Positions 1 to 12,200 of a DNA stretch of 64,000 nt are shown here, piece after piece. Source of the stretch: Micractinium sp. NFX-FRZ (taxonomy: Eukaryota > Chlorophyta > Trebouxiophyceae > Chlorellales > Chlorellaceae); NCBI GenBank assembly GCA_029339195.1, contig JAPTJF010000007.1, positions 62,001 through 126,000 on the forward strand. Reading direction: 5' to 3'. Both the position numbers and the translations under genes were made by a program. Below the pieces are notes generated by a model. The model worked only from the letters and a program-made list of their open reading frames with translations. It searched no databases and was not told where the DNA came from. Every line of letters starts with the position of its first letter. Position 1 is the first letter of the stretch.

Positions 1-33
1 CTCCTGGTACACCAATCCCCCCACCCATTGCAG

Positions 34-186
34 GCGCGGCGGCGCTGGCGCCTGATGGTCAAGGCGGTGCCTGACCACAGGGACCTTGAATTTGGGGAGC
101 TGGTGGATGGCCTGGTGGACAAGTTCATGCCGCAGCTTAAGGAGGCAGCGCAGCAGGCGCAGCAGGCGGCGGGGGAGCAGGGGTAG
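34..186 (+). CDS. Last exon of an unrecognised protein (5' part outside window)
   Basis: A 3' splice site (ccattgcag) ends at 33 and is followed by 50 codons in phase 0 ending in TAG at 184-186. The encoded tail is basic at first (ARRRWRLMVK) and then becomes a helical, Gln/Ala-rich end (LKEAAQQAQQ). A TGTAA poly(A) signal lies about 145 bases downstream, which supports a real gene end. Only the C-terminus is visible, so no family can be assigned. Confidence 0.6.
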   Translation, partial: ARRRWRLMVKAVPDHRDLEFGELVDGLVDKFMPQLKEAAQQAQQAAGEQG

Positions 187-331
187 GGGGCTGATGGTTG
201 CGCATATTGTATCAGGCTGATGTCAACAGATGCATGCAGGCGCTCGTCTTAAAGAATACGAGTGCTGCACACAACTGATGTCCCGTTGCATGTTTCACGT
301 TTCTTGCGCGTGCCAGCTTTTTGGCATGTAC

Positions 332-336
332 TGTAA
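332..336 (+). terminator. Putative poly(A) signal TGTAA of the first gene
   Basis: TGTAA is the usual poly(A) signal of green algae. It lies about 145 bases after the TAG at 184-186. From here to about 954 I see no coding exon, only GC-rich sequence. Confidence 0.5.
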
Positions 337-954
337 CTTGCTTAGCACATCATGCCATGCTGCCCACCTGCGCCCTGCTGGATTCTGACCGGTAGGGCAG
401 GGACACAGTATAGAACCGGCCTGAGGTTGACTGGTGGAAGCTTTCACTGGCTGCCAGTTCATGGGTGCATTCCCAGCCGAGCCCGCTGACTTTGCAAGAC
501 AGCTGTGCATTGGTGCGCTGCTGGAAGGGGTGGGCTGTTTCTTCCGGCGCGCTCCATCGGCCCCGCTGGGAGCCTGTGTGCCGTTTTAGAAAACTTACTT
601 CTTGTCCAATTTCCAACGCCTCCCACTCCTTGCGCCCAGCACCTGCTCTTCCGCTGGCCCTTCCTGTCGCACATGTGCTAGACGCTCCCAGAGCTCCCTT
701 GCCGAGTGCAGCACACAGCTCACCCCTTCTCCCTCCGCAAGCTCACAATGCTGGGGACAGGATGTCGGTTTCCATATCACTGGCATCCCTGAGCGGGTGG
801 AGTGCCCGTACAGGCAGGGTTCCAAACCAGGCTGGGCGACGATTGGACGGCTGGCTGCTGTTCTACCTGCCGACAGCTTGGGGCAGCTCAATGTAGGCTT
901 TCCTTACGTTTTCAGGGCTCCTTCTAAAACTGCGGAGATGCCAGCAGTGGGTGA

Positions 955-3900
955 TGCTCCCGCCTGTGTGGGTCGTGTGGGTGCTGCGCGGCGCCTCGTA
1001 CCGGGGCGGCGCCGGCGGGGGCGGCATGCGGCCCTCCCCGCTGCCTCGAAACTCGCTCCTAATGCTCTGTGTGGTGTTTCTGAACGGATGCAAGCGCCCG
1101 AGCAGGAGTTTGACTGCCCCATGCAGCGCATTTTGTTGAGTGTTGAGCGCCCTCTTCTTGCGCCTCCTGCCTCCCGCCCCTGCCACTCTTCCCTCCTGCT
1201 CCCCCGCCTCACAGGGTCTCCCACGGCCTGAGGGCGTCCCAGTCCACAGTATGTGAGGGCTGTGCGTGTGCGTGGGCCGCTTGGCCGGGTCACTCCCCCT
1301 CCGCGCTCCCCCCAAGGCCCGCAGCTAGCTGCAGAGCTCGTCCGTGGCCGTCTCAACGCATCTACGAAGACGCGAGCGCCGCCGCAAAGCCAGGTGAGCG
1401 GGAAGCTCGAGGGGGCGCGGCATCTGCAGAACGCGGTGTGGCCGGGGAGCTTCCAGCCCCTTCCAGCGCTCGTCGCCGCCCGGCCACAGCCTTGGGATGG
1501 CCTCACTCACACCCCCGTGCCGCCGGCCAGAGCCGTGTCGGGGGCTGGACTTGGGTTGCGGTCCACCGCGCAGGGGGCGGCGCAGGGGCATTTCCGACGC
1601 CGGGCTGTGCCGGTGCTTGCCGGCTGTATCCGCCCTTTGACCCCCTCCCTCCCTCCCTTCTCTGCCTGACAGAAACACGCACTTCTTCTGCCCCTCCCTC
1701 TGCTCCACTGCAGGCTGTCCAGAGGTCCCACAACCCTGCTGCCACAACCGCTTGATGCGCGCACGCGACACCCCACCTCCCGCCCCGCGGCACGTCACCC
1801 TCCCAGATAGGTGGTGGTTGTTCTTGTTCGAGTTTGGCACCCAGAAAGTCCCGAAGTTTTGGCGTCGTCCCCGGCTGCTCCGCTCGCTCCGGCTTGGGCG
1901 TCCCGTGCTGCTCCGCTCCGTCCACCGCACCGCACCCCAGCGCCCCGAAGACCACCCCGCTGCCAGCGTTTGTTCGGGCTGTGCTGCCATCTGGCTGGCT
2001 CTGGCGTGGCGTGCGTCCCCGCGTGTTCTCTGGCTTGGCTGGTTGAAGAGGGAGGCTCTGAAGCACCGAAGGAAGTCGTGTCGAGACGCGTCGCTGCCCT
2101 GGCGTAAAGCGTGTTGTGGCGGGCGTCGGCTGGTCGGCTGGTCTTCCTGATGTGACCCCCGAAGAATCTCGACAAGTCTAGATGCGTGCTGCCCTCTGGT
2201 TGGCCCCTGGTTGGCTCCACGGAACTGCACAGCGCCGGCAACAGCACCGCCGCCCCCAGCAGCAGCTGCACCGCGAGAAGCCCCAGCCTGCCTGCTTTAA
2301 GCCTTGCCATGCAACCCGTGTGGGTGTACACTATTTTCTCCGTGCTGTTCTGCCACCACTACTCTGCTCCTATTTTATCGTTCACCCTCCTGAGTTGTCA
2401 TCTGAGCGACCGCCCGAAGCGCAAACGCGCCAAGGCCCAGGTACCGCCTGCCTGTTGTGGCTTGCCTGCATGCACTGCCTGCCTGCCCGGGTGCAGTGCC
2501 TCTGCCTGTAAGCTCCTCCCCTGCAGTCTCTGCCCCACGCGCTCGTGCCACGCCCCCATGGCTGGCCAGCTTCACCCATGAACAGCGAGTGGTTGGTTGA
2601 GCTCAGACGTCACCCCAGTTCCTCTGCCCGCCTGCGCACAACGCCCTGCACCTCTAGCGTCACCGCGCCTCACCTGCTCTCGAGTCGCCCAGCCAAGCGC
2701 CTGCTCCGTCTGCGACCGCCTGCTCCTCTGCCCCCTTGCCTGGCTCCTGCCGCCTCCTTGCTCACCCCAAGCTTCAAGCCCCGTTGGTCTGAGCCACCCT
2801 CAGGTGCCGCCCCAGTGTGTTGGCTGGTGATTGTTGCAGGGGTTTGGGTTGTTGAGAGCTGTGCCTGCCTTGGGCAGCGGCAGCCGTGCAGCACTAACTT
2901 TGCCCCCCTAGTCCCGCAGTGGTGCCAGTGTTGCGCCCCGCACCGAGCCACCCTGTGTTGAGACGTGCCAACCAGAGGTCACCGCCAGTCTGTAGTCCCC
3001 GTCACAACCCGCCTCGCACCCAAGTGTCGCCTCACCTGCCAAGCCTGCGCACAACACCACCTGCTTCCGCTGCACCTCTCCCGTCGCCACTCACAGCCTC
3101 TCCAATCACCACCTGGCCCCTGCGCACCTCACCCTGGCCTCTTGTCCCTTGGCCTGCTTCTGCTGCCTCTTCCTATCACCCAAGCGCCCCGAGCCTGCAT
3201 GTGTATCCTCTCAGGTGCCCCATTGGCCTGTTGGCGGGTGGCTGTGGCGTGTGTTGGGCTGCTGGGTTTGTCAAGAGCTGTGCCTGCAGTGTGCAGCGGC
3301 AGCCGTGCCCTTTTCAACTGTGCCTCCCCCAGTCCCGCAGCGCCTCGTGTGCGAGTCGAGCTGCGCCACCCTCACCACGTCAGGTGTTTGGCAGTCCACC
3401 AGCTGGGGCAGTCTGCGCGAGTTCAGTTCCGGGCATGTCGGCGTGCATGGCACCCAAGCCGCCGAGGGCAGCCGGCCCGGCAGCGCTGATGTCCGTTCCT
3501 CCCTCTGCAGCCTCCGCTCCCCCTTCCGAACCTAGAGCGCCTCCAATCTGTTACTGTAGTGAGCCCACCGCCAGATGAGCCGTTGTTGTGTCCGGTGGGG
3601 TGGTGCGGGTGCTGGGCTGTAAGTGTTGTTGAGAGTCCTGGTTACTCTTTCTGCGCTACTGGTTTCAGTTGCTTGTGTGGGACAGAGCTTCCTGTGGTTG
3701 CGAATGGGAGGGCAGGCGGGCAGCACTATAATGTGTCCCTGCTGCAGACACCACGTTTAAGCCATTGCGAGTGGGCAGAGACCCCCGGCTCGAACCGACG
3801 GAATGGCAGGTGGGGTGAGCAGCTTTGATTATCGTGGCTGTGGCAATCAGAGGCGGGGCGGGCCTGTGTTGAGGCTGGAAGAAGTTCAGTTTGTAGTGGG

Positions 3901-5625
3901 CAGCACTAAAGTGTCGCCCTTGCAGCCCCGACCCTCGAGCCGAGTGTGCCCCAGGCTTCCAGCCCCCCACCTGCGGTAGATTCCTGGCATGGGTGTGAGG
4001 TGCTGTGCTTGCCGATGGGCAGCTGCTTCCTCTGGTGTGCCTGGCCAGTGAGTTGGCAGTGTGCAGTGGCGGCAGCAGCACGGTGCAGTCTGACATGTGC
4101 TTCTGCTGCAGCCTCGACGCCCCGTCTCCCCAGCTTCCTGGCTCTGTGGGCTCGGTCAGGCAAGGTTCCCTTCTCAGCTGTTTCCCCTGCTGGTGTGCCC
4201 GGGGTGTGGTAGGCTGCCTGGCTCTTCTGGCAGGAAGCAAGTTGTTTTTGGGTTTCTTGGCATGGCAGTGGGGCAGGCAGCGCTAACACCCGACCTCAGT
4301 GCAGCCTCCAGGCCTCTTCCTCCCGGCGCAAGCAAGCGTGTGCACCAGCCTCCCCCAGTAAGCTGCGGCTGTAAACCGGCGATTTTGTGTTCCAGCCAGC
4401 TGCAGTGGGAGCGCCAGCGCCTGCATTTTGTTTTCCGCTGCGGTTGCCAGCTAGCCAGTGGCGGCAGCAGCGCAGCAACGGCATTTGCCGCAGCCCTCTC
4501 CTTGGCAGCAGCATGCTGGTTTTCCCCCGGCAGAAGCGCCGCAGAGTGTTTTTCCAGCGCAAACAAGCCCTTCTTTCCTCTCCTCCCGAGCCCGCTGGAT
4601 GCCAAGTCACCCGCGGCACCTGCGCCCGGCGGTAGGGCAGCAGTGTTGCCGCAGCCGGAACGCTGCAGCTTGCAGCAGCAGCGGCGGTGACTTGCCTCGG
4701 CGTGCTCTTTGTTTGCTTGATCAGTTGGAGCGGTGTGGTGTGTGTGCAGCCCCCCGCCTCCCCTGTTGCGGTCCCGTCCTCCTCCCAGCCTGCTGCAGCC
4801 GCCGAGCCAGGCAGAGCAGCACGGTCTCCCGTCTCAGCCTCCGCTTCGGTACCACGTCCTCTCAGGTGTTCCACATCTTGCAGCTGCCCCTCCTTTTGTG
4901 CTTTCCGCTCCTTCCCTCATGGCTTGGGCTTTATAGCGAGGCTCGTATGATTTCGGTGCAGTGCCCTGCCCTGCCCCTGTGCCGCATGCACCCCTGTCTC
5001 CTTCCGCATATCCCTTATTCGCAGAGTTTTCTCCCCTCTGCTCAAGCTGTGGTCTGGTGTGTTTGGTGGTCCACCTGGTCTGGTTTTCTGGACTTGGGCT
5101 TCCTGCATCTTCGCCACCCGCGAGTGCTGCTGCTGCTGCCGAGCTTCATACCTCCGCGCGCGCTGCTCGCCCCCAAGCGCTTCTCGCCCCGCCGCCCGCC
5201 GCCGCGCACCGAGTCTGTGTCGCCGCCTGGCCTGGCCTGCCTCAAGCTTCCTCAAGCGCCACCTCCACCGCCTCTTGCCATCCCCACCCCGCCGCCTTCC
5301 CCGCCTCACCTGCCTTCCTGCCTTCCTCATCACCCCCTGACCACTTCCGTCCCTCCACCCTCACCACCAAGCCCCATGGCAGCTTCGAGCACACCCTCAA
5401 GGCGCCATGAGCCCTCCCCCTCCCCCACCCTTCCCTCCTCACGGCCCAGTCACATGGGCACCCCCCCACGGCTCAGTCACATGAGCATGCGAGGGCTTTG
5501 CCCACCCCGCCCCAGTCACATGGGGACCCTCCACCCCCGAGGGCTTTGCCCTCGCCCACCCGCGGTCTTCACCGCGCCCCCCTCCACGGAAACACACACG
5601 CCTGCTCCGTTCTGCTGCTGCCTGC
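955..5625 (+). repeat. Copy A of a 4.2-4.7 kb inverted duplication
   Basis: Read on the minus strand, this block matches about 14490-18715 (copy B) over nearly its whole length. Anchor pairs are 1083-1135 with 18487-18555, 1850-1965 with 17700-17830, 2430-2580 with 17090-17245, 2590-2950 with 16720-17085, 4260-4440 with 15780-15960, and 5380-5610 with 14500-14760. Similarity fades near 955 and 5625. Copy A is longer mainly because 3540-4250 has little counterpart in B. No transposase, reverse transcriptase or other known protein is readable. The plus strand carries a series of splice-like motifs, described in the findings. It could be a non-autonomous mobile element, a duplicated non-coding gene or a decayed split gene. 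Boundaries are good to perhaps 20-50 bases. Confidence 0.85.
5380..5600. repeat. Short internal repeats: CAGTCACATG and GAGGGCTTTGCCC
   Basis: Within copy A the motif CAGTCACATG occurs three times (about 5447, 5472, 5514) and GAGGGCTTTGCCC twice (about 5489 and 5539). The matching part of copy B (14560-14680) has the same arrangement in reverse. A 12-base core, TGCCCATGTGAC, also occurs twice in intron 2 of the neighbouring CCCH gene (7908-7948). Confidence 0.6.
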
Positions 5626-6295
5626 GAGTTCCCGGTGCTGCTGCTAGCACGCCTGCTGCTCATGAAGAAGGGTCCAAACCCACTGTGCAATTGTAGTTGT
5701 AGTGTAGTGCAGTTTAGTGCAACAGTTGAATTGGAGAGGGGAGGCATTGGAGGGCAGAAACGTACAAAGAGGAGAAGCGCTCGGGCGGAAAAGCCAGCAG
5801 GCACCCAGGGAGCAAAACCAAAAGCAACAAACGCAGATGGATCAAGGCGGGAACGTGCATGGATCAGGGTGGGTGGCAATGCTGTGCGTACTTCCCTTGA
5901 TGGCTGGTGGTGGCTGTGGTGGGCGGTTTAGGCAGCAGTGCAATAGATGTCTGGTGTGACTGGCCATGGGGAGATGAGCGGCTGGGGCCAGCAGGGCGGC
6001 TGCCCCCAACCTTCCACTGCATCCCACCCTTGGTCATTTCGTTTCTTCTTTCCCGTAGCAGGGTGCGCCGCGAAGCTCTCGGTGTTCCCTTCTGTCTTGC
6101 CAGCCACCCAGCCCGTGGACATTGATCACTGCAGCACTTGGCATCGCTCAGTCAGTGAAGGGACTCGTGGTAAGCCGCATTGCATTGGGAGCGATTGCCC
6201 CCGAGGCTGAAATGCGGGGGGGGGACTCTCCCGTCGCGTTAAAGCCAGGCAGCATCGCATGATCACTTCCGGCTGCACACCCTGCAGGGAGCGCC
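5626..6295 (+). other. Upstream region and 5'-UTR intron of the CCCH gene
   Basis: No coding exon is supported here. A candidate untranslated exon runs from 6062 (after tttcccgtagcag) to 6169 (before gtaagc). Its intron would end at 6287 (caccctgcag), eight bases before the ATG at 6296. The part before 6062 is probably promoter and leader; I see no clear TATA box. Confidence 0.5.
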
Positions 6296-9200
6296 ATGGA
6301 GGCCCGGCGTGGTGCTGGGAGCGCAGCCGGCGGCTGGAAGCCTGGTGCGGGCAACAGGCCGTCTGGGCCGGGTGGCAGGCACCCCGCCGGCGGCAGCGGC
6401 CCCGAGCGGCGGCGGCGGCTGCCGCACCCGCCCTGGCACAACAAGACCCAGCTGTGCCGCAACTTTGCTGGCGGCCAGTGCTGGCACGGCGACACTTGCA
6501 TTTTCGCACACGGGGAGGGCGAGCTGCAGTACCCTTTCCAGCAGCTGGACCCAGACAGCTGTGAGGAGCTGGAGACGCCAGCCGGGCAGGAGCAGCTGGC
6601 GCAGCTGCTGGCAGCAGCGATTCATGGGGCGGTGGCCAAGGTGAGTGCGGCAGTGCATGACTGGGGGAGAGAAGGTTGTTTTGGGATGCCCTGCTTGTTG
6701 GCTCTGATCCCCGGCAAGTTTTGCAGCTCCTCCTGGCGCGGGCGTGTGCTGTCCTGCCTTCCCCTGCCCCACCTTCCACCCCACGTGCGCGTGCCCCGTC
6801 CCGCTCCCACCGCAGGCACGCATCCACATGCGGCGTGCCCAGGGCGCAGGCCCGCCGCGCGCAGGCGAGGAGCTGCGCTGCGCCGAGGAGGCGCTGGAAG
6901 CAGCCCCTGTGTTTGATGCCTCTTATCTCATGGACCATGGCCTGCATGGGCGCACCGCGGGCCAGCTGGGCAGGGTGAAGCGTGAGGCGGGCGAGGTGTG
7001 GGACCAGGTGCAATCGGCGCTGCTTGAGACGGGCAGCGCCGGTGCGCACCCACAGCAGCCCCCAGCGGGGCAGCCCAGCCAGCAGCAGGGGGCCGCGCAG
7101 CGGCCGGCTGGCAGCAGGGCACACCAGCAGTGGGCACCGGGCACCCCGCCTCCCGCCTCCAGTGCCCAGCCTGCCAAAACCTATGCGCAGCAGGCAGCAG
7201 CGCAGCCTCGGGCCTCTGGCGCCCAGCCCACTGGAGCATACACGGCGCATCTTGCCGCAGCCCAGCAGCCAGACGTTGGCTACACACAGCAGCCGCCCCC
7301 GCAGTGGCAGGCCTTCAGCGCTCCGCCGGCCGGCGGGTACCCGCAGCAGACACCCCCCCAGCCGCCGCTGGGCGCCTACGGGCCGCCGCCGTACGGCCCG
7401 CCGGGCTACGCCCATCCAGCGGGCAGCTACCCCTTGCCGCCGTTCATGCCTCCCTTCCAGCAGCCATTTCAGCCGCCGCTTCCGCCCGGGTTTGTGTGGA
7501 TGGGTGCCGCCCCAACCGGTCCACCTGGGAGCCAGTGGCCGCCCGGGTATGCATACAGCAGCCAGCAGGCGGGCTGGGCGCAGCCTCCCCCTGGCATGCC
7601 ACAGCAGCCCGGCGGCTGGGCTCAGACTGCGGCGCAGGGGGCAGCTCCCGCCAGCACACCACAGCAGGACAGCGGGGGTGCCGCCCCCCACCCAGCGACC
7701 CCGACGCCACCCAGGCTCACGCTGCCCGCCCCGCCGCAGTCAGATGCAGAGAGGGTGAGGCAGCAGGGCAATGCGGAGTACGCTGCCGTCATCAGCAACC
7801 CATCCATGCCGCTGGCAGAACAGGTTGCCTGCTTGCAGCGGGCGGCAGCAAAGTACTCGGCAGCCCTGGCTGCCAGCTCCACTGGTGAGCCCACCTGCTG
7901 AGCTCCAATAGTGTGCCCATGTGACGGGGATAGTGTGCCCATGTGACGTCATGCATGCGCTAAATGCCCTGCCCCCTGACCCTCGCAATACACAGCATGG
8001 GGTGCACTCACGGCAGCAAACATACTGTAACAGCGCCTGTTTATTGAGCAGCCTGCCCGGCCAGAGCCTTACGCAGCCACCCTCTCCCCCTGCCTTCCTG
8101 CCTGCCTGCCCTGCCCACCCCGCCCGCCCTATCCCTGCCTGCCCTGCCTCCAGATGACGAGCGAGCATCTGCCTGCAAGAATGCGGGCATGGCGGCCATG
8201 CGTCTGCTGGAGCGCTGCCCGCAAGCATACCTGGGGCAGCCTGAGCGCCAGGTGTGTTGCTGTCATGCGGGCTGCAGTACCGGCATGTTCAGAAGCAGCC
8301 ATTTGTGCATTATCAGCTTGCCGCTCGCTCTGCCTGCCTCCTGCTGTGCCTACCTGCCTGCCTGCCTGCCTGCCTGTCTGCCGCTCCCTCTGCTTTCACC
8401 TTTGCTTACGCAAAGTGTGTGCTCGTTGCCTTGTTTGCACTCCACAGGAGAAAGAGGAGCTGGCCTGCCGCTGCGGCATGCTGCGTGCCTTTGCCCGTGC
8501 CGCCGACCTGGGCGACACAGCGGGCAAGGCGCGCTCGTGGGTGGACGAGGCAGCCTCACGAGCCGCCGACGCGTACTACACACGTGAGTGCAGCAGTACA
8601 GTGGCAAAGCAGTACAGTGGCAGAGGAGTACAGCAGCAGAGCTGGGAGAAGCTGTAGCAGAGCTGAGCGAGTAGGAGAGTGAGGGGTGGCGGTCTAAGGG
8701 TGTGTGCACCGTCCTGCACGTCATTGACCCTCATGAGGCACGCCTTGCTGGTTCTGGCTTCACTTCGGTCTAACGGTGCATGGGCCCTCCTGCGCGTGAG
8801 TAAGGCTCGCCTTGCTGGTTCTGGCTTCACGCTCCATCTTGAGCGCAAACGGTGCCGGCGGCGCGGCAGCCCGTGAGGCAGCTTGGGTGCAGGCAACACT
8901 TGCACCGACGTCCCTCAGGGCTGGGGCAGGGCTTGGTACCCTAGTGCAGCCATTCCCGCTGCCTGCCCTGGGTGTGCACACGTGACTCCTTGTAGCCCTG
9001 CCGCTGTCCACCATTGTGTCGTTGCCCTGTGCCGCAGTGCTGGACAGCACGGCCGGTGTGCCATACCATGATGCGCTGCGCGTGCTGGAGCGGATGCGGT
9101 CCTCGCTGGAGGGCTCTGCTGGCCCCCTGGGCGGCAAGTTCCTGCACACCATCGCAGGTGCGGCTACGGTGTGGTTGGTCTAGCGATGGGTTGCTTTGTC

Positions 9201-12200
9201 AGGTGCACCACTTGTCGATCGATAGCACACCACATGCCGGTGCGCAGTCACCCGGTCCACCCATCAGTGGCACACTGATGCATTAGAGGCAGGGCTCAAT
9301 GGCTGAGGAACTCCAATTGGAGTTTATGTGCCATAATCGCCACGATGCTGCACTTCTTCCGTTGCAGAGACGCTGTTCAGATGGGGGGTGACGTACAGCC
9401 AAGCTGGCGACTATCGGGCAGCGCTCAACATGAACCGAGAGGCCAGGTCGGTTGAGTGGTGCAGAGGGACGAGCAGCCAGAGAGGCAGGTGCTCGCCTGC
9501 CCTGCAGACGGGAGGGATTGCCTTGTTGTCGGCTCGTGCTGTGCTGCGCTGTGCTGTGTCAGTGGAGGCATGCGCGCCTGCATGGCATTGAAATCTGTCC
9601 CATGCCCTGTGCCCCTGCCGCCCAGCCCCGACGAGGCTGCCCTTTGTTCCTCCCCATGCCGCCAACTGATGCGCTCCTTCCAGAAGGATGAAACAAAGGA
9701 TAAAAATGGATGAAGAAGGATGAAACATCCTGTGCACCAATCAACAGAGTCCTGCCCTTGCATTCGCGTTAAGCCTTCCCCATGCGTTAAACTTCTCTCT
9801 TGTCCCTGCCGCTGCGTGATCCCAGGCGCCCGCTGGCGGAAGCGGGCGCAGCGTTGCGGCGCTGCGGGGTGGCCGAGCTGCTGGCAGAAGTGGATGAGCT
9901 GGAGGAGTCGCTGTCCCTGCAGCTCAGCAGTGCTGAGTCAGCGCAGGTTTGTGAAGCGAGGGAGCGGCTGTGTGTGAGCGGCGGGTGGCTGCAATCAACT
10001 GCAATCACTTCGCAGCCCCCCTGCTCAGCTGTGCGGTTCTCCCGCCTCGCCGTGCGGCCTGCCTGCGTCCCTGCCTTGCCTCGCTGCTCACTGACCAGTG
10101 CCGTGCCCCGCCGCAGGGGTTGTCTGTGTTGGTCGGTCGTGAGCAGCCTTATACTCCCACTTTGCACTGCTGCAGGCGCGCCAGGCTGGCGATGAGCTGT
10201 TGGAGCAGGGTGTGAGGGGTGGTGAGGAGCTGAGCATGGACGCTGTGTACGCTGCCATAGACCGATACAAGGAGGTGAGGCTCCGGGGAAAGCCTCAAGG
10301 CAGGTGCGCAACACATGGCGGGGCAAATGGCGGGACACAGCTGCCCTGCTGGCAGGCGTTGCATTCATTCACAGGGCGGCTGCTTCAGCGCAAGCGCAGC
10401 AGCGGCCCTGCTCCCACCCTTGGCGCTGCTGCGAATGCTGCTGTGGGTGCTCACTGCTTTTGTATACGCTGCTGCTGCGCACTGCCTAATGGTGCCGCTG
10501 CTCAAGTAATGGCTGCTGAGCTGGCCAGCGTGCTGCCTGCCCCGCTCTGCAGGCGGCGGTGCTGACGCGCGAGCATGACCTGGAGAGCGAGGCCGTGGCG
10601 CTGAGCAGGCTGGGGCGAGGTGCGTGCCCGCTGCCCTTCATTAGTTTGCCCTCCCTTCAACCCTTCAAGGGGACGACAGACAGCAGCAGCTCTTCCAGCA
10701 GCACCTGCCGCGCACGCATGTCAGCTGGGCACCTCCATGTGTCGGAGCACCGTTCAGGCCGGCTTGGGCCTGCTGAGGGGGGACCCTAAGCTAGCTACTA
10801 GCACTGACCACAGCACAGCACTGTCCTTCCTTGTCCTGCCCCCCAACCACGGTACCGCAGTGTACCGCAGCGTGCTCAAGGAGGAAGTCAAGGCGCGCAG
10901 CTGCTTCCGGCACGCCGTCGACCTTGCCGTTGCCATGGCGCCGCGCACCTTCTGTGAGTACCTGAGGCTGGGTGCTTGCCTGCCTCCTTTTCCTGCGGGC
11001 GTGCAGGGATCCACACAGCGCCTGCCGACTGCGCCCCGCCTTCCCAGGCTCTATGTGGGGGTGCTGCCTGCGTGCTTACCTGGCGCTGGTGGAAAGAAAG
11101 GCACCTGGCGAGGTCCCCTCTCTTTCATGCCCCCCGTCACCTGTACTGCCTACACTGATAGCTTTTGTGTCCAAATGGTCGTCTTCCCCCCTTCCTGCAG
11201 ACCGGGAGGAGTGGTACCAGGAGGCACAGTCAGCCATCCTGCAGTACCAGGCGCTCGACTCGATGCGTGAGGAGGAGAAACGGCAGGCGGCCAAGGACCC
11301 AATACTCAAGGTGGGTGTGTGCCAGCTGGCCTACCCATCGCTGAGCTGGCCGGGCTGAGCTGGCAGGGCCCACCTGCACTGCACAGCCTCGAGCACGCCG
11401 GGCATGCCACGGGCCGGGTGCTTCCCAGTCAGTCGGTCGGGAGCACAACTGATGATTTTCCTTAGCCCACACATGACATGTATGCCTGAGCGGCTGCCAT
11501 GCATGACAGTTCTACTCGCTCAATGGAGTATTATCCATCAGACCACTTAGCTGCCGCAGCCACTGCCCCCAAGGCTGTGCACATGGCACCCTCTCACCTC
11601 CCCTCATACCCCCTGCCCTGCCCTGCCCTGCCCTGCCCTGCCCTGCCCTGCGTCAGTCGATGGAGAAGGAACTGGCGGCTGTCAGGGCGGCGTCTGCAGA
11701 CAGCCCTGGCCGCCTGCTGGTGCACATTTACAAGCACCACCCACCGCCCAACCCGGAGCACCGCCTGGCTCAGCAGCCCACAGACAACGAGACACAGATG
11801 AAGGGGCTGCTCAAGGTGGGGTGGGTTGGGAATGTCAGGGCCTGAATTGGCAATAACTACAACAGCTAGACCACCAGTGGCGTGTCAGGCTGTGCTGTGC
11901 GGCAATGTGCTGGCAGCAGCAGCCCGCTGAGAATGAGACTCAGATGAAGGGCGCTGCTCAAGGTGGGGGTGGGGTGATGTGTTGTGCTGAGTCATGCTGT
12001 GTGGGGTGGCAGGGAGAACAGCGCTGAAGCCGTGTCCAGCGGGAGAGGGCAGGGTGTGCAGGCAGCGCCTGGTGGCAGGTGGCACCTGCCCTGCGGCCCG
12101 TACGATTTCATGACCAAACCGTTGGTAAAACGTCCGGTTGCGTGGACGTCGCAATGCAATGTCCACTGACCCGTCTCTCCCTCCTGTCCCGCAGGCAAGC

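Noticed and set aside
3780..3810. TTCGA-type T-loop resemblance (also near 19256)
   Set aside because: No acceptor stem, D arm or anticodon arm could be placed, so no tRNA is called.
955..5625. Zepp-type LINE or other retrotransposon
   Set aside because: No reverse transcriptase or endonuclease motif was found on either strand of either copy, and no long terminal repeats or poly(A) tail.
4458..5696. 412-codon open frame in repeat copy A
   Set aside because: Same reason; it does not stay in frame with copy B.
6126..7691. 521-codon minus-strand frame opposite the CCCH gene
   Set aside because: Antisense shadow of a GC-rich exon; Arg/Ala/Pro-rich with no domain, while the plus strand has phased exons and a CCCH finger.
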